In this document: piece after piece, positions 1-5,015 of the stretch
Layout: each line of letters opens with the position of its first letter
Position numbering within the stretch: position 1 is the stretch's first letter
Origin: Acidobacteriota bacterium
Lineage (GTDB): Bacteria > Acidobacteriota > Terriglobia > Terriglobales > Acidobacteriaceae
DNA: 5,015 nucleotides
Reading direction: 5' to 3'
Assembly (NCBI GenBank): GCA_021805955.1
Contig: JAJZDO010000660.1
Span: forward strand, 1 to 5,015
Made by a program: the position numbers and the translations under genes
The notes under the pieces: model-generated
What the model saw: the letters and a program-made list of their open reading frames with translations, nothing else
Databases searched by the model: none
Told to the model about the DNA's origin: nothing

Positions 1-1429
1 GAGGCCCGTGCTCGTCGAGCGCCGTCTGGTTGGTAATCAGCCCGATGCGCACCGGATGCATCGGATTCGGATGCAGCTCGCGGAAGCCATCAGCTTCGAG
101 CACATCAATGCCTGTCTTCACGTGGCCATTGCGATCCGCAATGCGCCGCTCCGCCATCTGCGTGTCGTTGTAACCGGTGATGCGCGCCAACGCCAGCGCC
201 TGCTGCTCGTTCACCGTCAGGTCGAGCAAAGGAACCACTGCCGTCGCCAGCCTCGTGCGCAGCGAGACGATCGAGGTTCCAGCGTGCTGCGGATGGCCGT
301 TCGGATGTACTGCACTGGCCAACAAAATGATCGCCGTATCGGTCACCGGATCCATCCAGAGTGAGGTGCCGGTGAAACCCGTATGCCCAAACGATCCCAC
401 TGGCAAAAGGTCGCCGCGATTGCTGGCAAACGGAGAGTCGATATCCCAACCCAGACCGCGCAGACTGGCGGCATTGGCGGGTTGTTGGGGTGTAGACATC
501 TTCGCCACGGAGGATGCACTCAGAATGCGATGCGTATGCATCAGATCATCAGCAAAGATTGCCAGATCGTCGGCGGTTGAAAATACTCCAGCATGGCCTG
601 CCACGCCGCCCATCCGTCGCGCGGTGGGGTCGTGAACGATGCCGCGCAGCATTTCACCCACGGTAGGCCCGTCGGCGACCGTGTCGGTGTCCCACTGCGT
701 CGGCGCAATCTTGCTGCGCCACGCCGCGGGCGGCAGAAAGCGTGTATGCGCCATGCCCAACGGAGTGAATATATGCTGTTGCGCATACTCTGCAAGCCCC
801 TGCCCGGTGACTGCTTCTACCAGAAATCCAAGCGCTTCAAAGTTGATGTCGCTATACAGAAAGCTGCCTCCTGGCGGATGAATCGGGGTACTGGTCATCA
901 CCCGCGTCCATGCGGCATCGCGTCCCATCCAGGCTTGGCTCAGATCGAGATCAGGCGGCAGCCCCGAGTAGTGTGTCATCAGCTCCCGAACCGTAATCTC
1001 GCTTTTTCCGTTTTGCGCAAATTCAGGCAGATACATCGCAACTGGATCGTTCAGCTTCACGCGCCCAGTCTCAATCAACTGCATCATGGCTGTGGTGGTG
1101 GCGACGCATTTGGTCAACGAGGCCAGATCAAAGATCGTGTCCACGGTCATCGCCTCGCGGTCTGTTGCTGGATGCGAGACAGTGCCCGCTTCGAGCGATC
1201 GATTGCCAAACGCCTTGCGATAGACGATCCGCCGATGATGTTCGATGAGTACCACGGCCCCTGGAATCGCATGCTCATTGATAGCCTGCTGGACAATCTG
1301 ATCAATGGCTCGAAATCGAGTGTGCTCGGATTTGGAAGCTGTGCGCGTGTCTCCGGCAGCGGGAGATTGTGCTGGCAAGGAGGATGAAAGCAGCATTGCG
1401 AAAAGAGCGAAGCAGGAGATCCTAAGCAT
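1..1429 (-). CDS. Secreted AmiE-like serine hydrolase fused to DUF1343/NamZ exo-muramidase domain (3' end outside window)
   Basis: An uninterrupted minus-strand frame of 476 codons leaves the window at the left edge. The N-terminus is a signal peptide: Met-Leu-Arg, then a hydrophobic run ending SSSLPA before Gln21, so export is likely. The beta-lactamase/serine-hydrolase fold (about residues 35-420) shows S104-L-T-K107 (nucleophile and general base), Y192-S-D194, G278-H-A-G-V-F-S-T285 and H349-T-G351 in place of the usual KTG. This set fits the AmiE/EstB-like group, in which B. subtilis AmiE cleaves peptides from MurNAc. A linker leads into residues 438-476, where KTGIDVL and then RIGLITNQTALDEHG match the start of DUF1343, the NamZ (GH171) family that removes MurNAc from non-reducing ends. 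Only about 40 residues of that domain are visible. ATG at 1429 was chosen because it gives the signal peptide; GAGGA lies 11 nt upstream. The amidase substrate is inferred; an esterase or D,D-peptidase is possible. Confidence 0.88.
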   Translation of the reverse strand, partial: MLRISCFALFAMLLSSSLPAQSPAAGDTRTASKSEHTRFRAIDQIVQQAINEHAIPGAVVLIEHHRRIVYRKAFGNRSLEAGTVSHPATDREAMTVDTIFDLASLTKCVATTTAMMQLIETGRVKLNDPVAMYLPEFAQNGKSEITVRELMTHYSGLPPDLDLSQAWMGRDAAWTRVMTSTPIHPPGGSFLYSDINFEALGFLVEAVTGQGLAEYAQQHIFTPLGMAHTRFLPPAAWRSKIAPTQWDTDTVADGPTVGEMLRGIVHDPTARRMGGVAGHAGVFSTADDLAIFADDLMHTHRILSASSVAKMSTPQQPANAASLRGLGWDIDSPFASNRGDLLPVGSFGHTGFTGTSLWMDPVTDTAIILLASAVHPNGHPQHAGTSIVSLRTRLATAVVPLLDLTVNEQQALALARITGYNDTQMAERRIADRNGHVKTGIDVLEADGFRELHPNPMHPVRIGLITNQTALDEHGP

Positions 1430-1531
1430 GGAGAGAAATATCCTCGCAATTGCCAGAATGATGGAGACAGGTTGTTCTCCACATCTTACGCGCACGCCGT
1501 CCCTGTGTGATTCCCGCGTACAATCAGAACA

Positions 1532-1560
1532 CTGGATTTAAATAGACAGATGGAATCCAG
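1532..1560. repeat. 7-bp inverted repeat in the divergent intergenic region
   Basis: CTGGATT (1532-1538) and AATCCAG (1554-1560) are perfect inverted copies separated by 15 nt. AACA before the left arm is matched by TGTT at 1565-1568 beyond the right arm, with four unpaired bases between. An 8-bp palindrome, ATTTAAAT (1536-1543), overlaps the left arm. The repeat lies between two divergently transcribed genes, so it could be an operator or a leader hairpin of the plus-strand gene. An ATG at 1550 falls inside the loop, which argues against it as the start of that gene. The function is inferred only. Confidence 0.4.
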
Positions 1561-1588
1561 AGTGTGTTCAACTTTGTGCCGGTGGTGT

Positions 1589-2380
1589 ATGCCCCAGAAT
1601 CTTTCACGAAACTCCATTCATATTGCTATTCCTGAGCCGATCAGTCCTGACTACGACCGCGATGCGCCCTCCTATAATCAGCGCGCATTGCCGCAGTACC
1701 TTGCTGCATTGCACAGCGCTGGCGTCGTTCCTGTAGTTATTCCGCTGCATGAGTCGCCGGCCCGTGTGGCAAAGATTCTAGCGACGACACAGGGTGTCTT
1801 GTTGCCGGGTAGTCGTGCAGATGTTGATCCGGCTCGATATGGCGAACCGCGTCATCCGTTGTGCGCTCCATCGGATCCCGAACGAGCAGCCGTGGATGAG
1901 TTGTTGATTCAGGATGCATTTCAGATGCGCAAGCCAATCCTCGCAATTTGCCAGGGCATCCAGACGCTCAATGTGTGGCTGGGAGGAACGTTAATTCAGG
2001 ACCTTCCGGAAGAGATGGGCGAGCATGTCAACCACTCTCCCGGTCGAGAAATTTCCTCCGCGCACACTTTGTCGGTTGTGCCAGATTCGCATCTGGAAGC
2101 ACTGGCAAATTCTGCCGTGAAGCATGGCGAAGCAAGACCCATCATGGTCAACTCCAGTCATCATCAGGCTCTTCATCAGATTGGTGATCGTTTGCGTGTC
2201 ACTGCTGTCAGTCCTCTGGATGCAGTGGTTGAAGCGGTGGAATTGGTGCCGGAGTTGGCAGAAAGCCACTGGCTGTTGGGTGTGCAATGGCATCCGGAGC
2301 GTACAGTTACTACCAGTGCTTTGTCGCGAACGATATTTCAAGATTTCGCTGCTGCCGCGGAGCAATGGAAGCAAAAGTAG
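1589..2380 (+). CDS. Gamma-glutamyl hydrolase, peptidase C26 (class-I glutamine amidotransferase-like, PuuD-related)
   Basis: The 263-residue protein has no signal peptide and is probably cytoplasmic. Family members hydrolyse gamma-glutamyl bonds, for example gamma-glutamyl-GABA in putrescine breakdown (PuuD, 254 aa). Visible motifs are LPGSRADVDP (near residues 72-81), the nucleophile elbow AIC121QGIQ, GGTLIQDL (132-139), NSSHHQAL (188-195) and VQWH235PE237, giving a Cys121-His235-Glu237 triad. The residue after the cysteine is Gln, where I recall Arg in typical PuuD-like members. The frame is open back to ATG 1550, but those 13 extra residues are Cys-rich and unlike the family, so ATG 1589 just before PQNLSRNSIHIAIPEP is preferred. 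Its ribosome site is weak (GGTGG at 1581-1585). The gene diverges from the AmiE-NamZ gene and converges on a NagZ-type GH3 gene with 48 bp between stops. No putrescine genes are visible, so a role on gamma-D-glutamyl stem peptides is possible but unproven. Confidence 0.9.
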   Translation: MPQNLSRNSIHIAIPEPISPDYDRDAPSYNQRALPQYLAALHSAGVVPVVIPLHESPARVAKILATTQGVLLPGSRADVDPARYGEPRHPLCAPSDPERAAVDELLIQDAFQMRKPILAICQGIQTLNVWLGGTLIQDLPEEMGEHVNHSPGREISSAHTLSVVPDSHLEALANSAVKHGEARPIMVNSSHHQALHQIGDRLRVTAVSPLDAVVEAVELVPELAESHWLLGVQWHPERTVTTSALSRTIFQDFAAAAEQWKQK

Positions 2381-2397
2381 CAGTGGAAGCAAAAGCT
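2362..2397 (+). repeat. Tandem 18-bp duplication spanning the stop codon of the C26 gene
   Basis: Two adjacent 18-bp units, 2362-2379 and 2380-2397, agree at 15 of 18 positions and share the core TGGAAGCAAAAG. The unit is six codons long, so the copies stay in one reading frame. The gene ends EQWKQK, then TAG (2378-2380), and the same frame continues QWKQKL to TAA at 2399-2401. The duplication therefore lies partly inside and partly just past the coding region. Confidence 0.75.
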
Positions 2398-2399
2398 GT

Positions 2400-2409
2400 A
2401 AAGTACTTT
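2400..2409. other. 10-bp palindrome in the 48-bp convergent gap
   Basis: AAAGTACTTT is a perfect palindrome located between the convergent stops at 2380 and 2431. It is A/T-rich and has no GC-rich stem or following T-run, so it is not a convincing Rho-independent terminator. The gap from 2381 to 2428 contains nothing better on either strand. Confidence 0.3.
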
Positions 2410-2428
2410 CTTTGATGAAGGCCGTCTT

Positions 2429-4246
2429 TCAGCGTGGAGTAGGGTTTATGCCTGATGCGGGAGCGCGCTGAATGCCGTCTCCGAGCCTTGCCAGCCCTGG
2501 TAGTGCAACGGGAAGATGGCCAGCAATCGGAATCTCCCCCATTGCAGCGAGCGCAGCGGCAATGCCTGATCCAGCAGTATTTGAGAAGGTGCATAGATAG
2601 GTGGAAACATCCGGAAAACTTGTTCCGATATATGGATTTCCAAAGGCAATCAGAACCGTACGCTTTCCTGCGAGATCGAGAACTCCCCTCAGCAAATGCA
2701 TCGATCCTGGGTCCAATCCGGCGGACCCGGTGTTTTTTCCTGCAACGGTGCGGCCCGCGCTTGGAAACGACTCGGCCAGCACCACGATGCGTTGTGCCGC
2801 GGGCAGTGCTGCGAGCACCATCGGTGAAAGTGTGCCGACGTTACCTGAATCCACCAGAAAGCATTGGACGCCGGGAAGGCGTTGGCGCAGCGCATGAAGA
2901 AATGCCTGTCCGCCTTCGGTGTGATGCGCGTCATCGGTGAGCACCAGCGCAACGGTGCGCATTCCGGCCGCCAGCGGAAGCTGTCGCCCTTCATCGCGGA
3001 CCAGCGTGATCGCGCGCTCGGAGATATTCTGCGCGAGGGCAAGATTTTGCGGTTGCGACAGCTCCTCCGTTATCCGATCCAGTGATACTCTGCGATTGCG
3101 ATTCAGCCCCAGAGTCGCCTTCAGTCGCAGAATCTTCAGCACGCTGCGATCGATGCGTTCGCGTGGAATCACCCCGGTCTTCACTGCATCCAGCAATCCG
3201 TTGTATGCGCCAGCCACGTCCGCCGGAATCATCACCATATCGTTTCCCGCCTGAACGGCCGCTACGGCCTCTTCGCCCGAAACCTGCGCTGCATTCCCGT
3301 GGAAAGCCTGCATCAGCGCGCCCATATCCAGCGCGTCTGTTACCACCAGTCCATGAAAACCAAGCTGCTTCTGCAATAAGTCCGTAGTAATTCTGTAGGA
3401 GATACTTGCCGGACGATCCGGATCTGGCTCCAGCGCCGGTACCGTCAAATGGCCAATCATCACCGCATCGACACCGGCAGCAATCGCCGCACGAAATGGA
3501 ACCAGTTCCACGTGATCCAATTCGTCGCGGGAAGCGTTTACGCGAGCCAATGACAGGTGAGAGTCTGTGTCTGTATCTCCGTGACCCGGAAAATGCTTCG
3601 CCGTCACCAGCAAACCGCCCGCATGCGCTCCGGCAATGTAGGCCACGACCATGCGGCTCACCTGCTCCGGGTCGGCGCCAAACGATCGAGTATTGATGAT
3701 CGGATTTGCCGGATTGGAGTTAATGTCGGCGACCGGAAACCAGTTCCACTGAATACCGATTGCGCGCGATTCCAACGCTGAGATTCTGCCAAACTGTTCC
3801 GCGAGGTGCGGATCATCTGTTGCACCGAAAGCCATCGCCGACGGGAATGCTGTCGCTCCATCCAGTCGCATCGAAAGTCCACGTTCAAAATCGGCGGCGA
3901 AGAGCAGCGGCAGCTTGGAGTCATGTTGCAGTTGATTGGTCAGCGCGGCTGCCTCAAGCGGCTGCCCCTTCACCAGATGTCCGTCCGTCGATGGAATCGT
4001 CAGCCCAAAATTCCCAATGTGATAAGTTTGCATCTCCTTCAAAAGGTGTTGATATTCCGGACTGGCGGGATTTGTGAATTCCATGTGTGCCCAGACGAGC
4101 ATCATCTGCCCAATTTTTTCCTCAAGCGTCATGTGGCGTAGTGTTCGCCGCGCCCAGCGGTCGCCAGATCGGTTCAGCCTCATCGTGGTGGTCGCGCGGG
4201 CGCACAGGCAGCAGATCAGGGGCAACAAAACCAGGAATCGTTTCAA
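2429..4246 (-). CDS. nagZ: Exported two-domain GH3 beta-N-acetylhexosaminidase (NagZ type)
   Basis: This 605-residue glycoside hydrolase family 3 enzyme is predicted to remove terminal GlcNAc from peptidoglycan fragments. The (beta/alpha)8 domain (about 30-380) starts with RTLRHMTLEEKIGQMM and contains the substrate-loop sequence ADFERG, the NagZ signature K217HFPGHG223, then the catalytic loop D228-S-H230 that replaces the usual GH3 acid/base Glu, and the nucleophile Asp304 in VVTDALDMG. A second alpha/beta domain (about 405-590) begins ERAITLVRDEG. This resembles the large secreted NagZ of Bacillus rather than the roughly 340-residue cytosolic proteobacterial form. The N-terminus MKRFLVLLPLICCLCARA is a signal peptide with an A-R-A cleavage site; the cysteines do not make a canonical lipobox. 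TTG 4246 was chosen because GAGG lies 7 nt upstream. The in-frame TTG at 4279 would add 11 residues and lacks a ribosome site. The substrate is inferred from family and context. Confidence 0.92.
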   Translation of the reverse strand: MKRFLVLLPLICCLCARATTTMRLNRSGDRWARRTLRHMTLEEKIGQMMLVWAHMEFTNPASPEYQHLLKEMQTYHIGNFGLTIPSTDGHLVKGQPLEAAALTNQLQHDSKLPLLFAADFERGLSMRLDGATAFPSAMAFGATDDPHLAEQFGRISALESRAIGIQWNWFPVADINSNPANPIINTRSFGADPEQVSRMVVAYIAGAHAGGLLVTAKHFPGHGDTDTDSHLSLARVNASRDELDHVELVPFRAAIAAGVDAVMIGHLTVPALEPDPDRPASISYRITTDLLQKQLGFHGLVVTDALDMGALMQAFHGNAAQVSGEEAVAAVQAGNDMVMIPADVAGAYNGLLDAVKTGVIPRERIDRSVLKILRLKATLGLNRNRRVSLDRITEELSQPQNLALAQNISERAITLVRDEGRQLPLAAGMRTVALVLTDDAHHTEGGQAFLHALRQRLPGVQCFLVDSGNVGTLSPMVLAALPAAQRIVVLAESFPSAGRTVAGKNTGSAGLDPGSMHLLRGVLDLAGKRTVLIAFGNPYIGTSFPDVSTYLCTFSNTAGSGIAAALAAMGEIPIAGHLPVALPGLARLGDGIQRAPASGINPTPR

Positions 4247-4253
4247 CGTGTTA

Positions 4254-4257
4254 CCTC
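4254..4257 (-). promoter_or_regulatory. Ribosome binding site that fixes the TTG start of the GH3 gene
   Basis: On the minus strand GAGG (4257-4254) is followed by TAACACG and then TTG at 4246-4244, a spacing of 7 nt. No comparable site precedes the upstream in-frame TTG at 4279. The signal peptide also begins properly (Met-Lys-Arg-Phe) only from the inner TTG. Confidence 0.65.
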
Positions 4258-4361
4258 GCGAGTCTCGCAGATAAGCCAAAAGTGGACTTCTGCTTCATTA
4301 TCCTCTCGCAGATTGCCTTACGCGCTTCGGCATTGCGCGGAGTACTGCGCGTTGCGCCTAT

Positions 4362-4402
4362 GCCGCCATCAAAAAAATCTTGCTCGCTGTATTGACGGCG
4401 GC
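4362..4402. repeat. 10-bp inverted repeat with 21-nt loop
   Basis: GCCGCCATCA (4362-4371) and TGACGGCGGC (4393-4402) pair at 9 of 10 positions. The single mismatch is A-C in a plus-strand transcript, but in a minus-strand transcript it becomes a G-U pair, so the stem is complete there. The loop includes a run of As (Ts on the minus strand). It lies about 115 bp upstream of the GH3 start and could be a leader hairpin for that gene if transcription starts further upstream. Confidence 0.4.
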
Positions 4403-4420
4403 CTGGTTGAGGGGTACTCT
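4392..4420 (+). promoter_or_regulatory. Weak candidate sigma70-type promoter for the PhoH gene
   Basis: TTGACG (4392-4397) matches the -35 consensus at five of six positions and is followed after 17 bp by TACTCT (4415-4420), which matches the -10 consensus at only three. It overlaps the right arm of the inverted repeat and would give a 5' leader of roughly 180 nt. It is the best-spaced pair I noticed upstream of PhoH, but it may be chance. Confidence 0.2.
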
Positions 4421-4590
4421 CTTGCCAGATACAGAATTTGGCCACTCATGCCAATTCGGTGGATTCACTCCGTCAGCCTCGCACACGATCGTGCACGGCA
4501 TGTCATCCATCAACCGGTCTGTTTCCTGCTCAACCCCTGCCCATATCTCTCACTCCCACCCAACCCTGCGGCTGCGCTTGCAGCGGCGAT

Positions 4591-4595
4591 GGAGG
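4591..4595 (+). promoter_or_regulatory. Ribosome binding site of the PhoH gene
   Basis: GGAGG is a perfect Shine-Dalgarno core. It lies 12 nt before the TTG at 4608, longer than ideal, yet it is the only strong site near the point where the PhoH similarity begins. Confidence 0.5.
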
Positions 4596-4607
4596 TTCAT
4601 TTTCCCT

Positions 4608-5015
4608 TTGAAGATCGCACTGGAGATAACGCCCAATCTTGAGCCCCTCTTCGGGACCCGCGACGAAAACCTGAAACTTATGGAAGACTCTCTCGGCGTG
4701 CGGATTGACCTGCGATCCGATGCAATTCATGTGCAAGGTTCGGAAGAGGCTGTGCGGCGAGTGGAGCGCATCTTCGCCGACTTTGAGTCGCTCCGCCGAG
4801 CTGGCGTTCATCCCTACAATGGCGACCTGCTCGCCATGCTTAAAGTCGTAGTCGCTGATCCTAAAATTACGCTGAAGTCGCTTGCAGACTCATCGCGCCA
4901 GCGATCTACCGGCATCAAGCGGAGCGTGCAGGCACGCAGTGCCAACCAGCAGCGATATCTCGAAGCCATCGAGCAGAATGACATGGTCTTCGGGATCGGC
5001 CCGGCAGGAACAGGA
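4608..5015 (+). CDS. phoH: PhoH-family ATPase (3' end outside window)
   Basis: The first 136 codons are visible. PhoH-like proteins (PhoH/YbeZ) are cytoplasmic P-loop ATPases, often encoded next to the rRNA-processing RNase YbeY and thought to act in RNA metabolism. Residues 2-60 (KIALEITPNLEPLFGTRDEN onward) form the small N-terminal region that precedes the ATPase in this family. The stretch QARSANQQRYLEAIEQNDMVFGIGPAGTG (108-136) is the classic entry into the PhoH ATPase domain, and the window ends within the Walker A motif at GPAGTG, with Lys-Thr expected next. The TTG at 4608 was chosen because it puts the start immediately before KIALEITPN, as I recall for acidobacterial homologues. No in-frame ATG occurs before Met25, and the next, Met77, would also delete conserved sequence. 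A ybeY gene is expected downstream but cannot be seen. Confidence 0.93.
   Translation, partial: MKIALEITPNLEPLFGTRDENLKLMEDSLGVRIDLRSDAIHVQGSEEAVRRVERIFADFESLRRAGVHPYNGDLLAMLKVVVADPKITLKSLADSSRQRSTGIKRSVQARSANQQRYLEAIEQNDMVFGIGPAGTG

Larger units (their letters stand above)
4247..4607. other. Divergent intergenic region of about 360 bp without a convincing gene
   Basis: The stretch separates the minus-strand GH3 gene from the plus-strand PhoH gene and must hold both promoters. It contains the hairpin at 4362-4402, a weak candidate promoter (4392-4420), a 10-bp palindrome CACGATCGTG (4484-4493) and the PhoH ribosome site. A 64-codon minus-strand frame (GTG 4445 to TAA 4251) crosses it but resembles nothing I recognise. 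I see no tRNA, riboswitch or other structured RNA that I can name. Confidence 0.5.

Noticed and set aside
593..1387. A 264-codon plus-strand open frame
   Set aside because: It lies entirely antisense to the minus-strand serine hydrolase, whose catalytic motifs are clear. Its translation is Arg/His/Cys-rich and resembles no family, so it is a shadow frame.
1519..1524. TACAAT as a -10 box for the C26 gene
   Set aside because: The hexamer matches well, but the sequence 17 bp upstream (GCCGTC) does not resemble a -35 box and there is no extended -10 TG.
1541..1571. Minus-strand TTGAAC (1571-1566) followed by TCTATT (1546-1541) as a promoter of the fusion gene
   Set aside because: The spacing is 19 bp and the -10 matches only three positions, too weak to annotate.
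1550..1588. Upstream ATG that would extend the C26 protein by 13 residues
   Set aside because: The extension contains three cysteines and no family similarity, the ATG lies in the loop of an inverted repeat, and it has no ribosome site.
2381..2428. Possible bidirectional terminator between the convergent genes
   Set aside because: Only a 10-bp A/T-rich palindrome and a very weak imperfect repeat are present, with no GC-rich stem followed by a T-run.
4313..4642. 109-codon plus-strand frame upstream of and overlapping PhoH
   Set aside because: It ends within the PhoH coding region in another frame, has no ribosome site or recognisable domain, and is rich in residues typical of non-coding translation.
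4589..4642. 17-codon frame starting at ATG 4589 as a PhoH leader peptide
   Set aside because: Its ATG overlaps the GGAGG that serves the PhoH start, so it has no ribosome site of its own.

Overview
The window is ordinary chromosomal sequence from a moderately GC-rich bacterium. It most likely comes from the Acidobacteriota (Terriglobia). That placement is an inference from the style of the proteins, especially a PhoH N-terminus beginning KIALEITPNLEPLFGT and a serine hydrolase fused to a DUF1343/NamZ domain; no rRNA or other decisive marker is present. I see no insertion sequence, phage gene, tRNA, rRNA or CRISPR array.

There are four genes on alternating strands. (1) Positions 1-1429, minus, running off the left edge: a secreted SxxK serine hydrolase resembling the muramyl-peptide amidase AmiE, whose C-terminal part enters a DUF1343/NamZ exo-muramidase domain just as the window ends. 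(2) Positions 1589-2380, plus: a cytoplasmic class-I glutamine-amidotransferase-like gamma-glutamyl hydrolase (peptidase C26). (3) Positions 2429-4246, minus: an exported two-domain GH3 beta-N-acetylglucosaminidase of the NagZ type. (4) Positions 4608-5015, plus, running off the right edge: a PhoH-family ATPase, cut in the middle of its Walker A motif.

The first and third genes together carry the three exo-acting functions that dismantle peptidoglycan fragments in Bacillus subtilis: NagZ removes GlcNAc, AmiE removes the peptide, and NamZ removes MurNAc. Here AmiE and NamZ appear to be one polypeptide. Between them lies a gamma-glutamyl hydrolase that could act on the gamma-D-Glu bond of the released stem peptide. 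This makes the left 4.2 kb a probable muropeptide-salvage locus. The role of the C26 enzyme in it is my inference, and the genes do not form one operon. PhoH belongs to a separate housekeeping unit.

The non-coding stretches are 1430-1588 (divergent promoter region with a 7-bp inverted repeat), 2381-2428 (convergent gap with half of an in-frame tandem duplication and a short palindrome, but no clear terminator) and 4247-4607 (divergent region with a 10-bp hairpin and a weak candidate promoter). Genes 3 and 4 both appear to start at TTG.
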